64,000 bases of DNA from a gamma proteobacterium endosymbiont of Lamellibrachia anaximandri (GTDB taxonomy: Bacteria > Pseudomonadota > Gammaproteobacteria > Chromatiales > Chromatiaceae), in the NCBI GenBank assembly GCA_016756855.1, contig JAESPD010000012.1, positions 18,336 through 82,335 on the forward strand. Direction: 5' to 3'. Under the pieces are notes generated by a model. It was not told the origin of the DNA. It saw nothing but the letters and a program-made list of their open reading frames with translations, and searched no databases. How positions within the stretch are numbered: position 1 is the stretch's first letter; the number at the start of each line of letters is the position of its first letter. Positions 1 through 8,845 of the stretch are shown here, piece after piece. Position numbers and translations under genes: made by a program.

Positions 1-2
1 CC

Positions 3-356
3 CTGAACGAACTGACTGAGGAGGAGCTTGCCGGGGTACAGCCGTTGTTCATCAGCGTCGATCCCAAGCGCGATTCACTGGAGCGGCTCAGGGTGTATGG
101 GGAGTACTTCCATCCAAGCATTTTAGGTGTCACAGGTTTGCCGGAAGCCGTGGAGGAGGTCGCAGGGAAATATGGCGCAGCCTACAGCATCGTAGAACAG
201 CCCTCCGAATCCAATTATGTGGTGGACCACTCTGCAGATACCTATTTTATCGACCGGGAGGGAAAGCTGGCGAAAGTGCTGCCTCATGGTACACCACCCG
301 AAGAGATGTTGGCCCTGATGAGACGAATGTTGTCAGAAGGGGCGGCGAAACAATAG
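3..356 (+). CDS. SCO1/SenC family protein, C-terminal part
   Basis: The reading frame is already open at the window edge, so the N-terminus is missing; the visible codons before the first possible TTG start (45) read LNELTEEELAGVQP and are clearly coding. The fragment holds the second half of a thioredoxin-fold SCO domain: the FISVDPKRD strand and the conserved histidine in VVDHSADTYFID. The CxxxC copper site would lie upstream. SCO proteins deliver copper to CuA sites of cytochrome oxidase or nitrous oxide reductase, or act as thiol-disulfide reductants. A second SCO domain occurs at 22624-24057. Family is clear; the copper target is unknown. The gene ends just before a palindromic repeat shared with the convergent ppx gene. 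Confidence 0.85.
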   Translation: MNELTEEELAGVQPLFISVDPKRDSLERLRVYGEYFHPSILGVTGLPEAVEEVAGKYGAAYSIVEQPSESNYVVDHSADTYFIDREGKLAKVLPHGTPPEEMLALMRRMLSEGAAKQ

Positions 357-357
357 G

Positions 358-422
358 TCGGTTCACATAGAGTGGAACCTGCAACCTCCTGGTGCCTGAT
401 CCGCTGTGCTTGATCAGGCCTA
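358..422. repeat. Composite palindromic repeat (GTTC/GAAC module + GATC module)
   Basis: Two adjacent inverted repeats. A weak GGTTC...GAACC hairpin (about 359-379) is followed by GCCTGATC (394-401), a 10-base loop and GATCAGGC (412-419). The same two modules recur elsewhere in the window. It sits between the convergent SCO and ppx genes, where it could act as a bidirectional terminator or mRNA-stabilising element. Confidence 0.75.
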
Positions 423-438
423 CTGATCCTGTTCCGGA

Positions 439-1953
439 TTATTCGAAAGAGAGTCCGAAGCCAGTGGCTTCAAGATAGTCCGCTTCCTGTTTTAACTCGG
501 CGTGGGTCAGTGGATGAGACTCCAGCCAGCCTTGCGGAAACTCCAACAGCAGATGATTTCCCTCGACCTCCAGCAGGGCGTGTGGCTTGGTTACCGCTGA
601 GCGGCTGCGATGCAGCAAAACTGCAAGACGCAGCAGAATGCAAAGCTGTTTTGTACAATGCACCACATCCTTGGGTAGAGCCTCGAAGGTGGAGGAGGGG
701 AATTTGCGCCTGTGTCCCCGCACCAGCGCGGCAATCACGCACTGTTCCTGCCGGGTAAATCCCGACATGTCGGAGTTTTCCAGCAGATAGGCGCCGTGCT
801 TGTTGAACTGGCTGTGGGAGACGGTGAGACCGATCTCATGCACAAGTGCGGCCCAACTCAGCATGTTGGAGTAGCGGGGGTCGCCCATCTTCCAGGCTTT
901 GATGACTTGGTTGAAGAAGGCCAGGGCAGTGGCTTCGACACGCACTGCCTGGCCGGTGTCGATATTGTAACGTTTGGATAGAGATTTGATGGTGCGTTCG
1001 CGGGTGTCTTCGTGGCGGCTGCGGCCGATCATGTCGTAGATCAGTCCTTCTCGCAGCGCCTCGTCGGAGACCTGCATCTGTTCGATGCCTATATGGCGAA
1101 AGACTGCCAGGAGGACCGCGACGCCACCAGAGAAGACAGGTTTCCGTTCCGCTGTCAGTCCTTTCAGGTTGAGTGCCTCTACGCTGCCCGCAGCAATCAT
1201 CGCCCTTTGCAGTTTTTCCAGAGATCTTAGGGTGATGCCCTGTTCACTCCAACCCTCTTCCTGAACCACTTTTTGGATCGCCTTGATGGTGCCGGAACTA
1301 CCGATGGCGAGGCTCCAGTTGTCGTCGCGAAACCTGGCGCGTACAGGACGGATTTCGATGGCACAGGCAAGCTCCGCCTTTTTCATCGCCTTGGCGGTGA
1401 TATTGCCGTCTTTGAAAAACTCCCTGCTTATGCTCACGCAGCCCATATGCAGGCTCTCGCGCTGGCGGGTGGTGAAGCCTTCGCCGATGATGAGTTCAGT
1501 ACTGCCGCCGCCGATATCCACCACCAGGCGGCGCTCATCTCCTGCGGCAAGGCCATAAGCCACGCCGAGATAGACCAGGCGGGCCTCTTCGCGACCGGCA
1601 ATGACCTCGATGGGATGCCCCAGCGCCTGCTGAGCGGCCACCAGGAAATTGTCTGCTGAACTTACCTGGCGCAGGGTGTTGGTGCCGACGGCACGGACCT
1701 TTTCAGAAGGGATTGAACCCAACCGTTGGCCGAATCGCTCAAGGCAGGCGATGGCCCTTTCTGCCACCTCGGGTTTAAGCTGTTTGGTTTTGGTCAAACC
1801 TTCGCCAAGTCGCACCATCTCCCGCAATTTGTCGATGACCTGCAGGTTGCCATCGGTAACGCGGGCGACAATCATGTGGAAGCTGTTGGAGCCCAAATCG
1901 ATGGCTGCAACGGTTTCCTGAGTCTCTGCGGTTTGTGGGGTGTTGTCCTGCAT
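439..1953 (-). CDS. ppx: Exopolyphosphatase / guanosine pentaphosphatase (Ppx/GppA family)
   Basis: 504 residues, the usual length for this family. The N-terminal actin-like fold shows AAIDLGSNSFHMIVARV (phosphate-binding loop 1, about residues 16-32) and VVDIGGGSTELIIGE (loop 2, about 143-157). The C-terminal part has an HD-like helical domain (VHEIGLTVSHSQFNKHGAYLL). The enzyme removes phosphate from polyphosphate chains or converts pppGpp to ppGpp; sequence alone does not separate the two. No ppk lies next to it. It is convergent with the SCO gene, and its start at 1953 faces the divergent NUDIX gene across about 290 bases of non-coding DNA. Confidence 0.93.
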   Translation of the reverse strand: MQDNTPQTAETQETVAAIDLGSNSFHMIVARVTDGNLQVIDKLREMVRLGEGLTKTKQLKPEVAERAIACLERFGQRLGSIPSEKVRAVGTNTLRQVSSADNFLVAAQQALGHPIEVIAGREEARLVYLGVAYGLAAGDERRLVVDIGGGSTELIIGEGFTTRQRESLHMGCVSISREFFKDGNITAKAMKKAELACAIEIRPVRARFRDDNWSLAIGSSGTIKAIQKVVQEEGWSEQGITLRSLEKLQRAMIAAGSVEALNLKGLTAERKPVFSGGVAVLLAVFRHIGIEQMQVSDEALREGLIYDMIGRSRHEDTRERTIKSLSKRYNIDTGQAVRVEATALAFFNQVIKAWKMGDPRYSNMLSWAALVHEIGLTVSHSQFNKHGAYLLENSDMSGFTRQEQCVIAALVRGHRRKFPSSTFEALPKDVVHCTKQLCILLRLAVLLHRSRSAVTKPHALLEVEGNHLLLEFPQGWLESHPLTHAELKQEADYLEATGFGLSFE

Positions 1954-2240
1954 GATCTGACCATCTCCGGTGTGAAGTCCGGATGATTTTACCGGGAGCT
2001 ATGGCGATTATCTAACCTGCGCTATCTTTTTCGGTCAGTGGCGCTGATTGTCGCTTATGCCAGCGTGTGCAAAACTGATGCAATCGTAGAGGATTGCATA
2101 TTTTACTATTACTATTTGTATGGAAAATCGCTGTGTTTGGGGGTTATCAGGTGATAATGGTGGGCGGCTTTGGGTAAATGCAATGGTTTGAAAAAATTGG
2201 CCGGGGGTCTGTGGAGCAGGAGAAATATGAGACTTTATCG

Positions 2241-2810
2241 ATGAAGTATTGCAGTCAGTGTGGCGCTGAAGTGGAAATCAAAGTGCCGGATGGAGACAAT
2301 CGGCCCAGGCACATCTGCGCTGAGTGTCTGACGATCCACTATCAGAATCCCAAGATGGTGGTGGGTTGTATTCCGATGTGGGAGGATAAAGTGCTGCTCT
2401 GCCGTCGAGCGATCGAACCCCGTTACGGACTATGGACACTGCCTGCGGGTTTTATGGAAAACGGCGAGACCAGTCAGGAGGGCGCAGCAAGGGAGACCCT
2501 GGAGGAGACGAATGCCAGGGTGGAGGTGGAGACGCTGTATGCCCTCTTCAATCTTCCTCACATCAGCCAGGTTTATCTGTTGTTCAAAAGCCGCCTGATA
2601 GCTCTCGACTTTGGGCCGGGCAGTGAGAGTCTGGAGGTCGCTCTGTTCGCTGAGCAGGAGATTCCCTGGGATGAGATTGCCTTCCCTGTGGTCCATGAGA
2701 CCCTGCGGCTTTTTTTCGAGGATGCCAGGCGTAACCACTATGAGTTGCGCAGCGGGACGATAGTCCGTCTGTCAGACAATCCCCGCCGCTACCACACCCA
2801 GCTGCTGTAG
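2241..2810 (+). CDS. NUDIX hydrolase with N-terminal zinc ribbon
   Basis: From the ATG at 2241 the product is 189 residues and begins MKYCSQCGAE, the normal start of this subfamily; an in-frame ATG at 2178 would add 21 residues that look non-conserved. A four-cysteine ribbon (CSQC ... CAEC, residues 4-33) precedes the NUDIX box (about residues 71-93) of form Gx5Ex7RExxEE: GFMENGETSQEGAARETLEE. Proteins of this type hydrolyse nucleoside diphosphate derivatives such as ADP-ribose or NADH, or have regulatory roles. The gene stands alone, convergent with the NYN gene downstream. Substrate cannot be told from sequence. Confidence 0.9.
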   Translation: MKYCSQCGAEVEIKVPDGDNRPRHICAECLTIHYQNPKMVVGCIPMWEDKVLLCRRAIEPRYGLWTLPAGFMENGETSQEGAARETLEETNARVEVETLYALFNLPHISQVYLLFKSRLIALDFGPGSESLEVALFAEQEIPWDEIAFPVVHETLRLFFEDARRNHYELRSGTIVRLSDNPRRYHTQLL

Positions 2811-2826
2811 AGTCAGCATGCGTAAG

Positions 2827-3666
2827 TCATAGACCATGATTTCCGTAGGAGGGTACAAGACGAACATTGTTGGCAACCATGCCGTCGCCTTTATCACTCT
2901 TCTCGATATAGAATTCTAGCACGGTCTCCCGGTTTGACAGGAGCTCGTCGGTGACGCCGTCGGCCAGTTCATTGGCATGGCAGAATACGCTCTCATAGGG
3001 GGATTCCGGATCACGTGGATCCGTAATCCACAGGTTCGGATCGATACGCCTGATGAAGCGCAGAAAGCCATATCCTTTGTCGGGAAACCATTTCGAGCAG
3101 ATGCCACGGACGCAGGAGCCTGGGGAGCCCCACTCATTACGTGGTTCATAGGAGACCGGTAACAGGTCGGGAATCAGAAAACCGGAAAAGAAGTCGTCGA
3201 CCTGCCGTTGCAGCTCCTTGGAGACGTTGCGGAAAGCGAGCAGTTCCACACGGCAGCCCCGGTCTTGTAGCGCAGTCACCACCTGCAGGAAATCTCCATC
3301 GCCGGTGACCAGCAGCACCAGATCGAGTTTTTCCGACTGCAGCATGGCATCGACCGCCAGATCGAGGTCAGCATTGGCCTTGGTTGTGACATTGCCCTCT
3401 TCATCGGTGTAGCGGCGTACTATTTTAACGATGATCTTCCAGCCGTAATCCCGTACCATTTGCTGATACGAACGTGCCCGTTTGGCGTATTCATAATCAT
3501 CCTTCGCCCGCTCCTGGTCAAAGGCGATATAGGTGTTCATGCGTAATAAATTACCGCCAAAGCGTGCGGCAAAGCGGCGTAGAATATCGTATCGAAGTTG
3601 GTAACCGCCGTTGTAGCGGATGTTTTCTGCGTCCACGAAAACGCCTATCTTGAGGTTATTATTCAA
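2827..3666 (-). CDS. NYN (LabA/DUF88) domain protein fused to a cold-shock-like domain
   Basis: 279 residues. Residues 1-165 are a PIN-like NYN domain with the acidic positions expected for a metal-dependent RNase: D12 (VFVDAEN), D100/D102/D106 (KANADLDLAVD) and D123/D125 (TGDGDF). From about residue 188 a cold-shock-type nucleic-acid-binding fold follows: RNP1-like KWFPDKGYGFLRF and RNP2-like SVFCHANEL, then DGMVANNVRLV. About 25-30 residues are inserted between the two RNP motifs. The two halves suggest an RNA-binding nuclease. LabA-family members have regulatory roles in some bacteria, but the target here is unknown. It is monocistronic and convergent with the NUDIX gene. Confidence 0.85.
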   Translation of the reverse strand: MNNNLKIGVFVDAENIRYNGGYQLRYDILRRFAARFGGNLLRMNTYIAFDQERAKDDYEYAKRARSYQQMVRDYGWKIIVKIVRRYTDEEGNVTTKANADLDLAVDAMLQSEKLDLVLLVTGDGDFLQVVTALQDRGCRVELLAFRNVSKELQRQVDDFFSGFLIPDLLPVSYEPRNEWGSPGSCVRGICSKWFPDKGYGFLRFIRRIDPNLWITDPRDPESPYESVFCHANELADGVTDELLSNRETVLEFYIEKSDKGDGMVANNVRLVPSYGNHGL

Positions 3667-3907
3667 TGTAGCTCTCGAAAAAAAATGAATGGTATAGACT
3701 CGGTAATATAGATACCTGACTCATTAACAGTGGATTAAGGTTCCTATTTGCAGTCTTTTCATAATGAAAGTTAAAGGTTGTTATACAGGCCTTGCTTTGA
3801 AGTGAGATTTTAGAGTTGCAGGGTAACTGATATTCGAAAGAGATTCGAATGGCAAAACTCATTTCCAGATTTTATTACCCCTGTTATTCATAGGATAATT
3901 CAGGCTA

Positions 3908-4891
3908 TTGATCTCCAGAAGAACTCTTTTGTTTCATAGTGTAATGGCTATTGCCATCTGGTCTGCATGGTATCTGCTGGGCGGGAGAGAGTCTGCGGTT
4001 GCTGCTACGCTGGAACACTGGCGAGTGGCGCTGACCATGGTATTTGGTTCATTTATCGCAGGCGCCACCAGCGAAGGTGGCGGTGCAATCGCCTTTCCGG
4101 TCTTTACCAAGGTGTTGCAGATCGATCCTGCCGATGCAAAGGTTTTCTCATTGGCCATCCAGAGCGTGGGTATGAGTGCCGCGTCGCTGGTGATAATCGC
4201 AATGAGCGTTCGGGTCGAATGGCGGGTGATACGTTGGGCGGGTATCGCCGGTATTCCCGGCATGATTCTGGGTGCGGCAGTGGTGGCGCCGTTGCTCTCA
4301 TCTGCAATGATCAAGATGAGTTTTACCTTTCTGGTGACCAGTTTTGCAGTTACGCTGTTCATGTTGAATCGCCGCATGCGGCTCTGCCACGACAGACTGC
4401 CGGATGAGAGTGGGTACGAGCATTGGATTATTGCCATTGCGGGTCTCACGGGTGGAGTGATGTCAGGGCTGGTGGGCAATGGTATCGACATCATCACTTT
4501 TTCCGTCATGGTTCTGCTGTTCAGAGTGAGTGAGAAGATCTCCACCCCGACCTCTGTGATCCTGATGGCCCTCAATTCGATTGTCGGTTTCCTGCTGCAC
4601 CTTTTCGTCATTGGGGGTTTTACTCCGGAGATCAGGGAGTGGTGGCTTGCAGCGATACCCGTCGTGGTGATTGGCGCCCCAATGGGGGCGATGTTCTGCA
4701 GCCAGTTGGATCGTCAAGTCATCGCCAGGGGGCTGATTTTTCTGATACTGATTGAATTTATCAGCTCTCTTTGGCTGATTCCCATGACATCTTCTGTTGT
4801 TGTGGGTAGCCTGGTTATGCTGGTGGTATTTTCACTGTTCTACTATGGCATGTACCGGGTGAGACGTTATGAACCCCAAGGAATGGGTTGA
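3908..4891 (+). CDS. TauE/SafE family membrane transporter (sulfite/organosulfonate exporter type)
   Basis: 327 residues with about eight hydrophobic segments. The repeat hallmarks are visible in both halves: FGSFIAGATSEGGGAIAFPVF near residue 47 and AGLTGGVMSGLVGNGIDIITFSV near residue 178. The family exports sulfite, sulfoacetate or other small anions. The open frame starts at TTG 3908; an ATG at 3944 is an alternative and there is no strong ribosome site to choose between them. The halogenase-like gene starts 33 bases downstream on the same strand and could be co-transcribed. The substrate is inferred only; sulfite would suit a sulfur oxidiser. Confidence 0.85.
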   Translation: MISRRTLLFHSVMAIAIWSAWYLLGGRESAVAATLEHWRVALTMVFGSFIAGATSEGGGAIAFPVFTKVLQIDPADAKVFSLAIQSVGMSAASLVIIAMSVRVEWRVIRWAGIAGIPGMILGAAVVAPLLSSAMIKMSFTFLVTSFAVTLFMLNRRMRLCHDRLPDESGYEHWIIAIAGLTGGVMSGLVGNGIDIITFSVMVLLFRVSEKISTPTSVILMALNSIVGFLLHLFVIGGFTPEIREWWLAAIPVVVIGAPMGAMFCSQLDRQVIARGLIFLILIEFISSLWLIPMTSSVVVGSLVMLVVFSLFYYGMYRVRRYEPQGMG

Positions 4892-4924
4892 TCGATTTGA
4901 ACATTTTTTACAGGGGACGGGGAG

Positions 4925-6457
4925 ATGAACGAGAGGATCGATGATATCACCATCGTGGGCGGTGGTTCGGCAGGCTGGTTGATGGGGCTGTTCCTGACCA
5001 CGATGCTGAACAAAGGGGAGTCCAAGGTCAAGGTGACCCTGATTGAGTCGCCAAATATCCCTACCATCGGTGTTGGGGAAGGGACGGTGACGGGTTTTCC
5101 CCGCATGCTCCAGCAACTGGGTATCAAGGAGAGCGAATTCCTGCGTAAATCCGATGCCACCTTCAAATGCGCAGGAAAATTCGTTGGCTGGAATCTGGAT
5201 GCCCAGGGCAAGCCGACCACCTTCTATAATCCCTTTAATGTGGGTGGATACGTCGGTGGTTTTGAAACAGGTTATTACTACCAAAAATATGGCAACGCAC
5301 CAGGTGCGAGCAGTTTCGTTGATAGCATCATGCCGACTCAGATGGTGGTGGAAAACCAGCTTGGTCCAAAATTGATAGGCGCAAAGGATTACGAGAGCCC
5401 CGTACCCTATACCTACCATCTGCACGCCCACGACTTTTCCAGGCAGGTCGCAAATATAGCGAAAAAGAGGGGGGTCGTGCATATCCTGGACGAGATGCTG
5501 GACGCAGAACAGGATGAGAACGGCTATATCACGGCGCTCAACCTGAAAGAGAAGGGGCGTGTGCCGGTAAAGCTGGTGATCGATTGTACCGGCTTCAGTG
5601 GGCGTATATTGCAGCAGGTGTTGAAAGAGCCCTTTAACGAATTTGGTAACCACTTGCTGTGTGACCGTGCCATCCCCATCCCTCATCCCCATGAAGATCC
5701 TAAGCGACTGACTCCTTGCACCACCGCAACGGCGATGAAAGCGGGTTGGACTTTCGATGTGCCACTCTACAGCAGAATGGGCACGGGTTACGTTTACTCA
5801 AGTCGTTTCATCTCCGATGATGAAGCATTGGATGAACTGATCAGACACATCGGCGATGAATCCCTGCGGGAAAGAACGCCACCAGTGATCAAGATGCGCG
5901 TAGGCCGGGTACGCAACACCTGGGTTAAGAACGTTATCGCTACCGGGCTCTCAGCAGGCTTTGTGGAGCCACTGGAGGCTTCTGCGATCTATACTATCGA
6001 GATGACGGCACGCATGCTGCTGACCTATTTTCCCGAGCAGGGCATCGAGCAGAAGACAGTAGACCGCTTCAATGAAGTCATGAACCGGATGTATAATGAG
6101 ATCCTCTCTTTCATCGTCATGACCTACTACACTTCCAACCGTACCGAGCCTTTCTGGGTTGCCGCACGTAAGGATATAGATCTGCCAGACACACTGCGGG
6201 AAAATCTTGAGATGTGGCAATCATTCATGCCGTCACCTCATGATGTCGAGGGCAAATTTCTTTTCAGCCACTGGAACTATATCTATGTCCTGCTTGGTAA
6301 AGGTTATTTCGAAGGACGCCATTTTCCGGCTGAACGCTTCCTTGTAAAAAGTGACTGGATGCATTTTTCCAATCATATAGCAGAGGTCAAACGCCAACTG
6401 AAACAGAAACTGCCTTCGCATTATGATCTGCTTAATGCGATTCGGGGTGGGAGATAA
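4925..6457 (+). CDS. Flavin-dependent tryptophan halogenase-like protein
   Basis: 510 residues, typical for the family. The FAD-binding loop is GGGSAGW (residues 12-18). GVGEGTVTGF resembles the conserved GE(A/G)T segment, and EPLEAS (348-353) carries E351, equivalent to the essential glutamate of PrnA/RebH-type enzymes. The usual WxWxIP block that suppresses monooxygenase activity appears as WTFDVP (275-280), so one tryptophan and the isoleucine are replaced. Halogenases use FADH2, oxygen and halide to halogenate an indole or other aromatic. No biosynthetic cluster, flavin reductase or peptide carrier is nearby, so the substrate is unknown. An ATG at 4925 follows GGGGAG at a good distance. 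Confidence 0.85.
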   Translation: MNERIDDITIVGGGSAGWLMGLFLTTMLNKGESKVKVTLIESPNIPTIGVGEGTVTGFPRMLQQLGIKESEFLRKSDATFKCAGKFVGWNLDAQGKPTTFYNPFNVGGYVGGFETGYYYQKYGNAPGASSFVDSIMPTQMVVENQLGPKLIGAKDYESPVPYTYHLHAHDFSRQVANIAKKRGVVHILDEMLDAEQDENGYITALNLKEKGRVPVKLVIDCTGFSGRILQQVLKEPFNEFGNHLLCDRAIPIPHPHEDPKRLTPCTTATAMKAGWTFDVPLYSRMGTGYVYSSRFISDDEALDELIRHIGDESLRERTPPVIKMRVGRVRNTWVKNVIATGLSAGFVEPLEASAIYTIEMTARMLLTYFPEQGIEQKTVDRFNEVMNRMYNEILSFIVMTYYTSNRTEPFWVAARKDIDLPDTLRENLEMWQSFMPSPHDVEGKFLFSHWNYIYVLLGKGYFEGRHFPAERFLVKSDWMHFSNHIAEVKRQLKQKLPSHYDLLNAIRGGR

Positions 6458-6517
6458 GGGTCCTGCATACTTGAACAGCCTGCTTTTGCAGAGTAATCAG
6501 ATAGAGGAAATATATCG

Positions 6518-8047
6518 GTGTTACCCGTTGACTATGCAATACGGCCGGAGGCCGGAGAACCTTTTTTACAGGCGGACAGATCGACTCCCTGTCTTCTGGT
6601 CATCTTCGGTGCGGCGGGAGATCTGACTCGCCGCAAGTTGATACCGGCGCTCTACAATCTCCTATGTGAACGTGCGATTGATGAGCGGTTTGCGGTCATC
6701 GGCTACAGCCGAACCGAGCAGGAGAGTGGAGCGTTTCGGACAATATTGGAGAGCGCGGTCAGGGAATACTCCCGCACGCAGCCCGTCGACCCGCTGGTCT
6801 GGCAGAGCTTTGCGAAACGCATAGAGTATGTGCGCGGGTCGTTTGAGGATCCTGAAGGCTACAATGCATTGCGGGAACGAATCGATGTTTTGGAGCAGGG
6901 CTTTGGTACGGGTGGCAACCGGCTCTTCTATTTGGCTACGCCGCCCGCGGCTGCACCGCAGATACTGCATCGTCTGCAGGAGACGGGACTGCTTTACGAT
7001 AGTAGTGATGAAACCCCTTGGTCGCGGGTGATCATGGAGAAGCCCTACGGTCGGGATTTGACCTCGGCTCAGGAACTCAACGGTATTGTAGGCGAAGTGC
7101 TGGATGAGAGTCAGGTCTACCGTATCGATCATTATCTCGGTAAGGAGACGGTGCAGAATATCCTGGTGACCCGTTTCGGCAACACTATCTTTGAACCTCT
7201 CTGGAACCGAAAATATATCGATCATATCCAGATTACTGCGGCAGAATCGATCGGTGTCGAGGGAAGGGGGCGCTTCTATGACCAGACCGGGGTGATTCGA
7301 GACATGGTGCAGAGCCATCTGTTGCAGGTATTGTCGCTCTGTGTCATGGAGACGCCGATCTCTTTTGCGGCGGACGATATTCGTGATAAACGGGTTGAAG
7401 TGCTGCGTTCCCTGCGCCCCATATCCGGTGATGGTATCGAAAAACGTGTCGTGTTTGGCCAATACCGGGGTTACCGTGATGAGGAGAATGTCGACAAAGA
7501 CTCCCGCACCCCCACCTATGTGGCGCTCAAGTGTTTTATCGACAACTGGCGCTGGCAGGGGGTACCCTTCATGTTACGGGTCGGGAAGCATCTCAAAGCG
7601 CGGATGACTGAGATCTCTGTCGTTTTCCGTCCTGTGCCACACTGCCTCTTCGGACGTGACGATGTCTGCCAGACCCTCGACTCCAATGTGTTGACGATCC
7701 GTATCCAGCCGGATGAGGGAATCGATCTCAAGATCATAAGTAAGCAGCCGGGTGATTCACTGCAGGTGGGTACAGTGGAGATGGATTTCAGCTACTCAGA
7801 TGCCTATAACCATCCGATCAAAGATGCCTATGAGCGCTTGCTGCTTGATGCCATGCGCGGCGATGCCACTCTGTTTGCCCGCCGTGACGAAGTGGAGCAT
7901 GCCTGGCGATTCGTAACGCCAATTCTGCAGGCTTGGGAGCATGCGACGGATCGCTATCCGGCCTTCTATGCTGAAGGCAGTGCGGGTCCTGTGGAGGCCG
8001 AAAAGCTTATGCACCGATACGATCGAAAATGGCGGGAGATCGTTTAG
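6518..8047 (+). CDS. zwf: Glucose-6-phosphate 1-dehydrogenase
   Basis: 509 residues. The start is GTG at 6518, preceded by AGAGGAAA about eight bases upstream. The NADP-binding motif is FGAAGDLTRRKLIPAL (about residues 30-45) and the active-site signature is RIDHYLGKE (about 201-209). The enzyme oxidises glucose 6-phosphate to 6-phosphogluconolactone, feeding the oxidative pentose phosphate pathway or the Entner-Doudoroff route and making NADPH in the cytoplasm. The lactonase gene starts at the base after its stop codon, so the two are almost certainly translated from one message. No edd/eda or gnd gene is in view. Confidence 0.97.
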   Translation: MLPVDYAIRPEAGEPFLQADRSTPCLLVIFGAAGDLTRRKLIPALYNLLCERAIDERFAVIGYSRTEQESGAFRTILESAVREYSRTQPVDPLVWQSFAKRIEYVRGSFEDPEGYNALRERIDVLEQGFGTGGNRLFYLATPPAAAPQILHRLQETGLLYDSSDETPWSRVIMEKPYGRDLTSAQELNGIVGEVLDESQVYRIDHYLGKETVQNILVTRFGNTIFEPLWNRKYIDHIQITAAESIGVEGRGRFYDQTGVIRDMVQSHLLQVLSLCVMETPISFAADDIRDKRVEVLRSLRPISGDGIEKRVVFGQYRGYRDEENVDKDSRTPTYVALKCFIDNWRWQGVPFMLRVGKHLKARMTEISVVFRPVPHCLFGRDDVCQTLDSNVLTIRIQPDEGIDLKIISKQPGDSLQVGTVEMDFSYSDAYNHPIKDAYERLLLDAMRGDATLFARRDEVEHAWRFVTPILQAWEHATDRYPAFYAEGSAGPVEAEKLMHRYDRKWREIV

Positions 8048-8719
8048 GTGGCGGGAGAGAGAATCATTATAGACGGTGCGCGTTTTGTTCTTACTGCATC
8101 ACAGTGGATTCTGGATACCATTGAAACCGTGCTACAGCATAACGAACGTTGTCATCTGATGCTGGCAGGGGGCGGAACACCGATGCCGGTTTATCGAAAA
8201 CTCTCTCAGCAGGAGATTCCCTGGGAGAAGATAACGATCTTCTTCGGCGATGAACGCTGTGTGCCCCCAACCCATGAGGCCAGCAACTATCGTGCGGCGC
8301 TAGAGGCACTCTTTCCCCGTGGTCTGCCGGATGATTTGATACTACATCGCATGCATGGCGAGGATGATCCTGAAACCGCTGCCGAGGCATATGAAGCGAT
8401 TCTGCCGGAACAGATCGACATACTGCTGTTGGGCTTGGGGGAGGATGGACATACGGCATCCCTGTTCCCCGATTCGGATGCGCTGGAAGAGTGGCAGCGA
8501 CGGATCATTCCGGTGGTCGGCAGTAAACCGCCACCGCAACGTCTGACCATTACCCCTGCCGTTGTCAGGTCGGCGAAACATACCCTGATGATGGTGGAGG
8601 GTGACGCTAAAGCTGACGCGGTGCGGCGGGCGCTTGAAGTTGGTGATGTACCGGCTACCCTGGCCAGCGAAGCTACCTGGCTGATTGACAGGGCAGCTGC
8701 ATTGGCTCTCTCTGAATAA
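8048..8719 (+). CDS. pgl: 6-phosphogluconolactonase
   Basis: 223 residues, GTG start immediately after the zwf stop codon. It belongs to the SOL/DevB type: LMLAGGGTPMPVYRKL near residue 38, FFGDERCVPP near 65, and LLLGLGEDGHTASLFP near 124 are the signature blocks of the sugar-phosphate isomerase-like fold. The enzyme hydrolyses 6-phosphogluconolactone to 6-phosphogluconate, the step after Zwf, so the pair forms a two-enzyme module. The gene ends before a composite palindromic repeat that separates it from the convergent pseudopilin gene. Confidence 0.95.
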   Translation: MAGERIIIDGARFVLTASQWILDTIETVLQHNERCHLMLAGGGTPMPVYRKLSQQEIPWEKITIFFGDERCVPPTHEASNYRAALEALFPRGLPDDLILHRMHGEDDPETAAEAYEAILPEQIDILLLGLGEDGHTASLFPDSDALEEWQRRIIPVVGSKPPPQRLTITPAVVRSAKHTLMMVEGDAKADAVRRALEVGDVPATLASEATWLIDRAAALALSE

Positions 8720-8764
8720 GGGGCTGACGACACGCCTCTATTCCATTGTAAAAAGGAAACGTGC

Positions 8765-8841
8765 GTAGGCCCGATCAAGCACAGCGGATCGGGCAACATC
8801 GAGTGCCGAAGCAGGAGTAGTTACCGGTTCCGCTGCGCCGA
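8765..8841. repeat. Composite palindromic repeat
   Basis: GCCCGATC (8769-8776), loop AAGCACAGCG, GATCGGGC (8787-8794), followed by a partial second module with GGTTCCGCTGCGCCG (8825-8839). Same family as the copies at 358, 22067, 30772 and 35140. It lies between the convergent pgl and pseudopilin genes. Confidence 0.75.
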
Positions 8842-8845
8842 AGTA

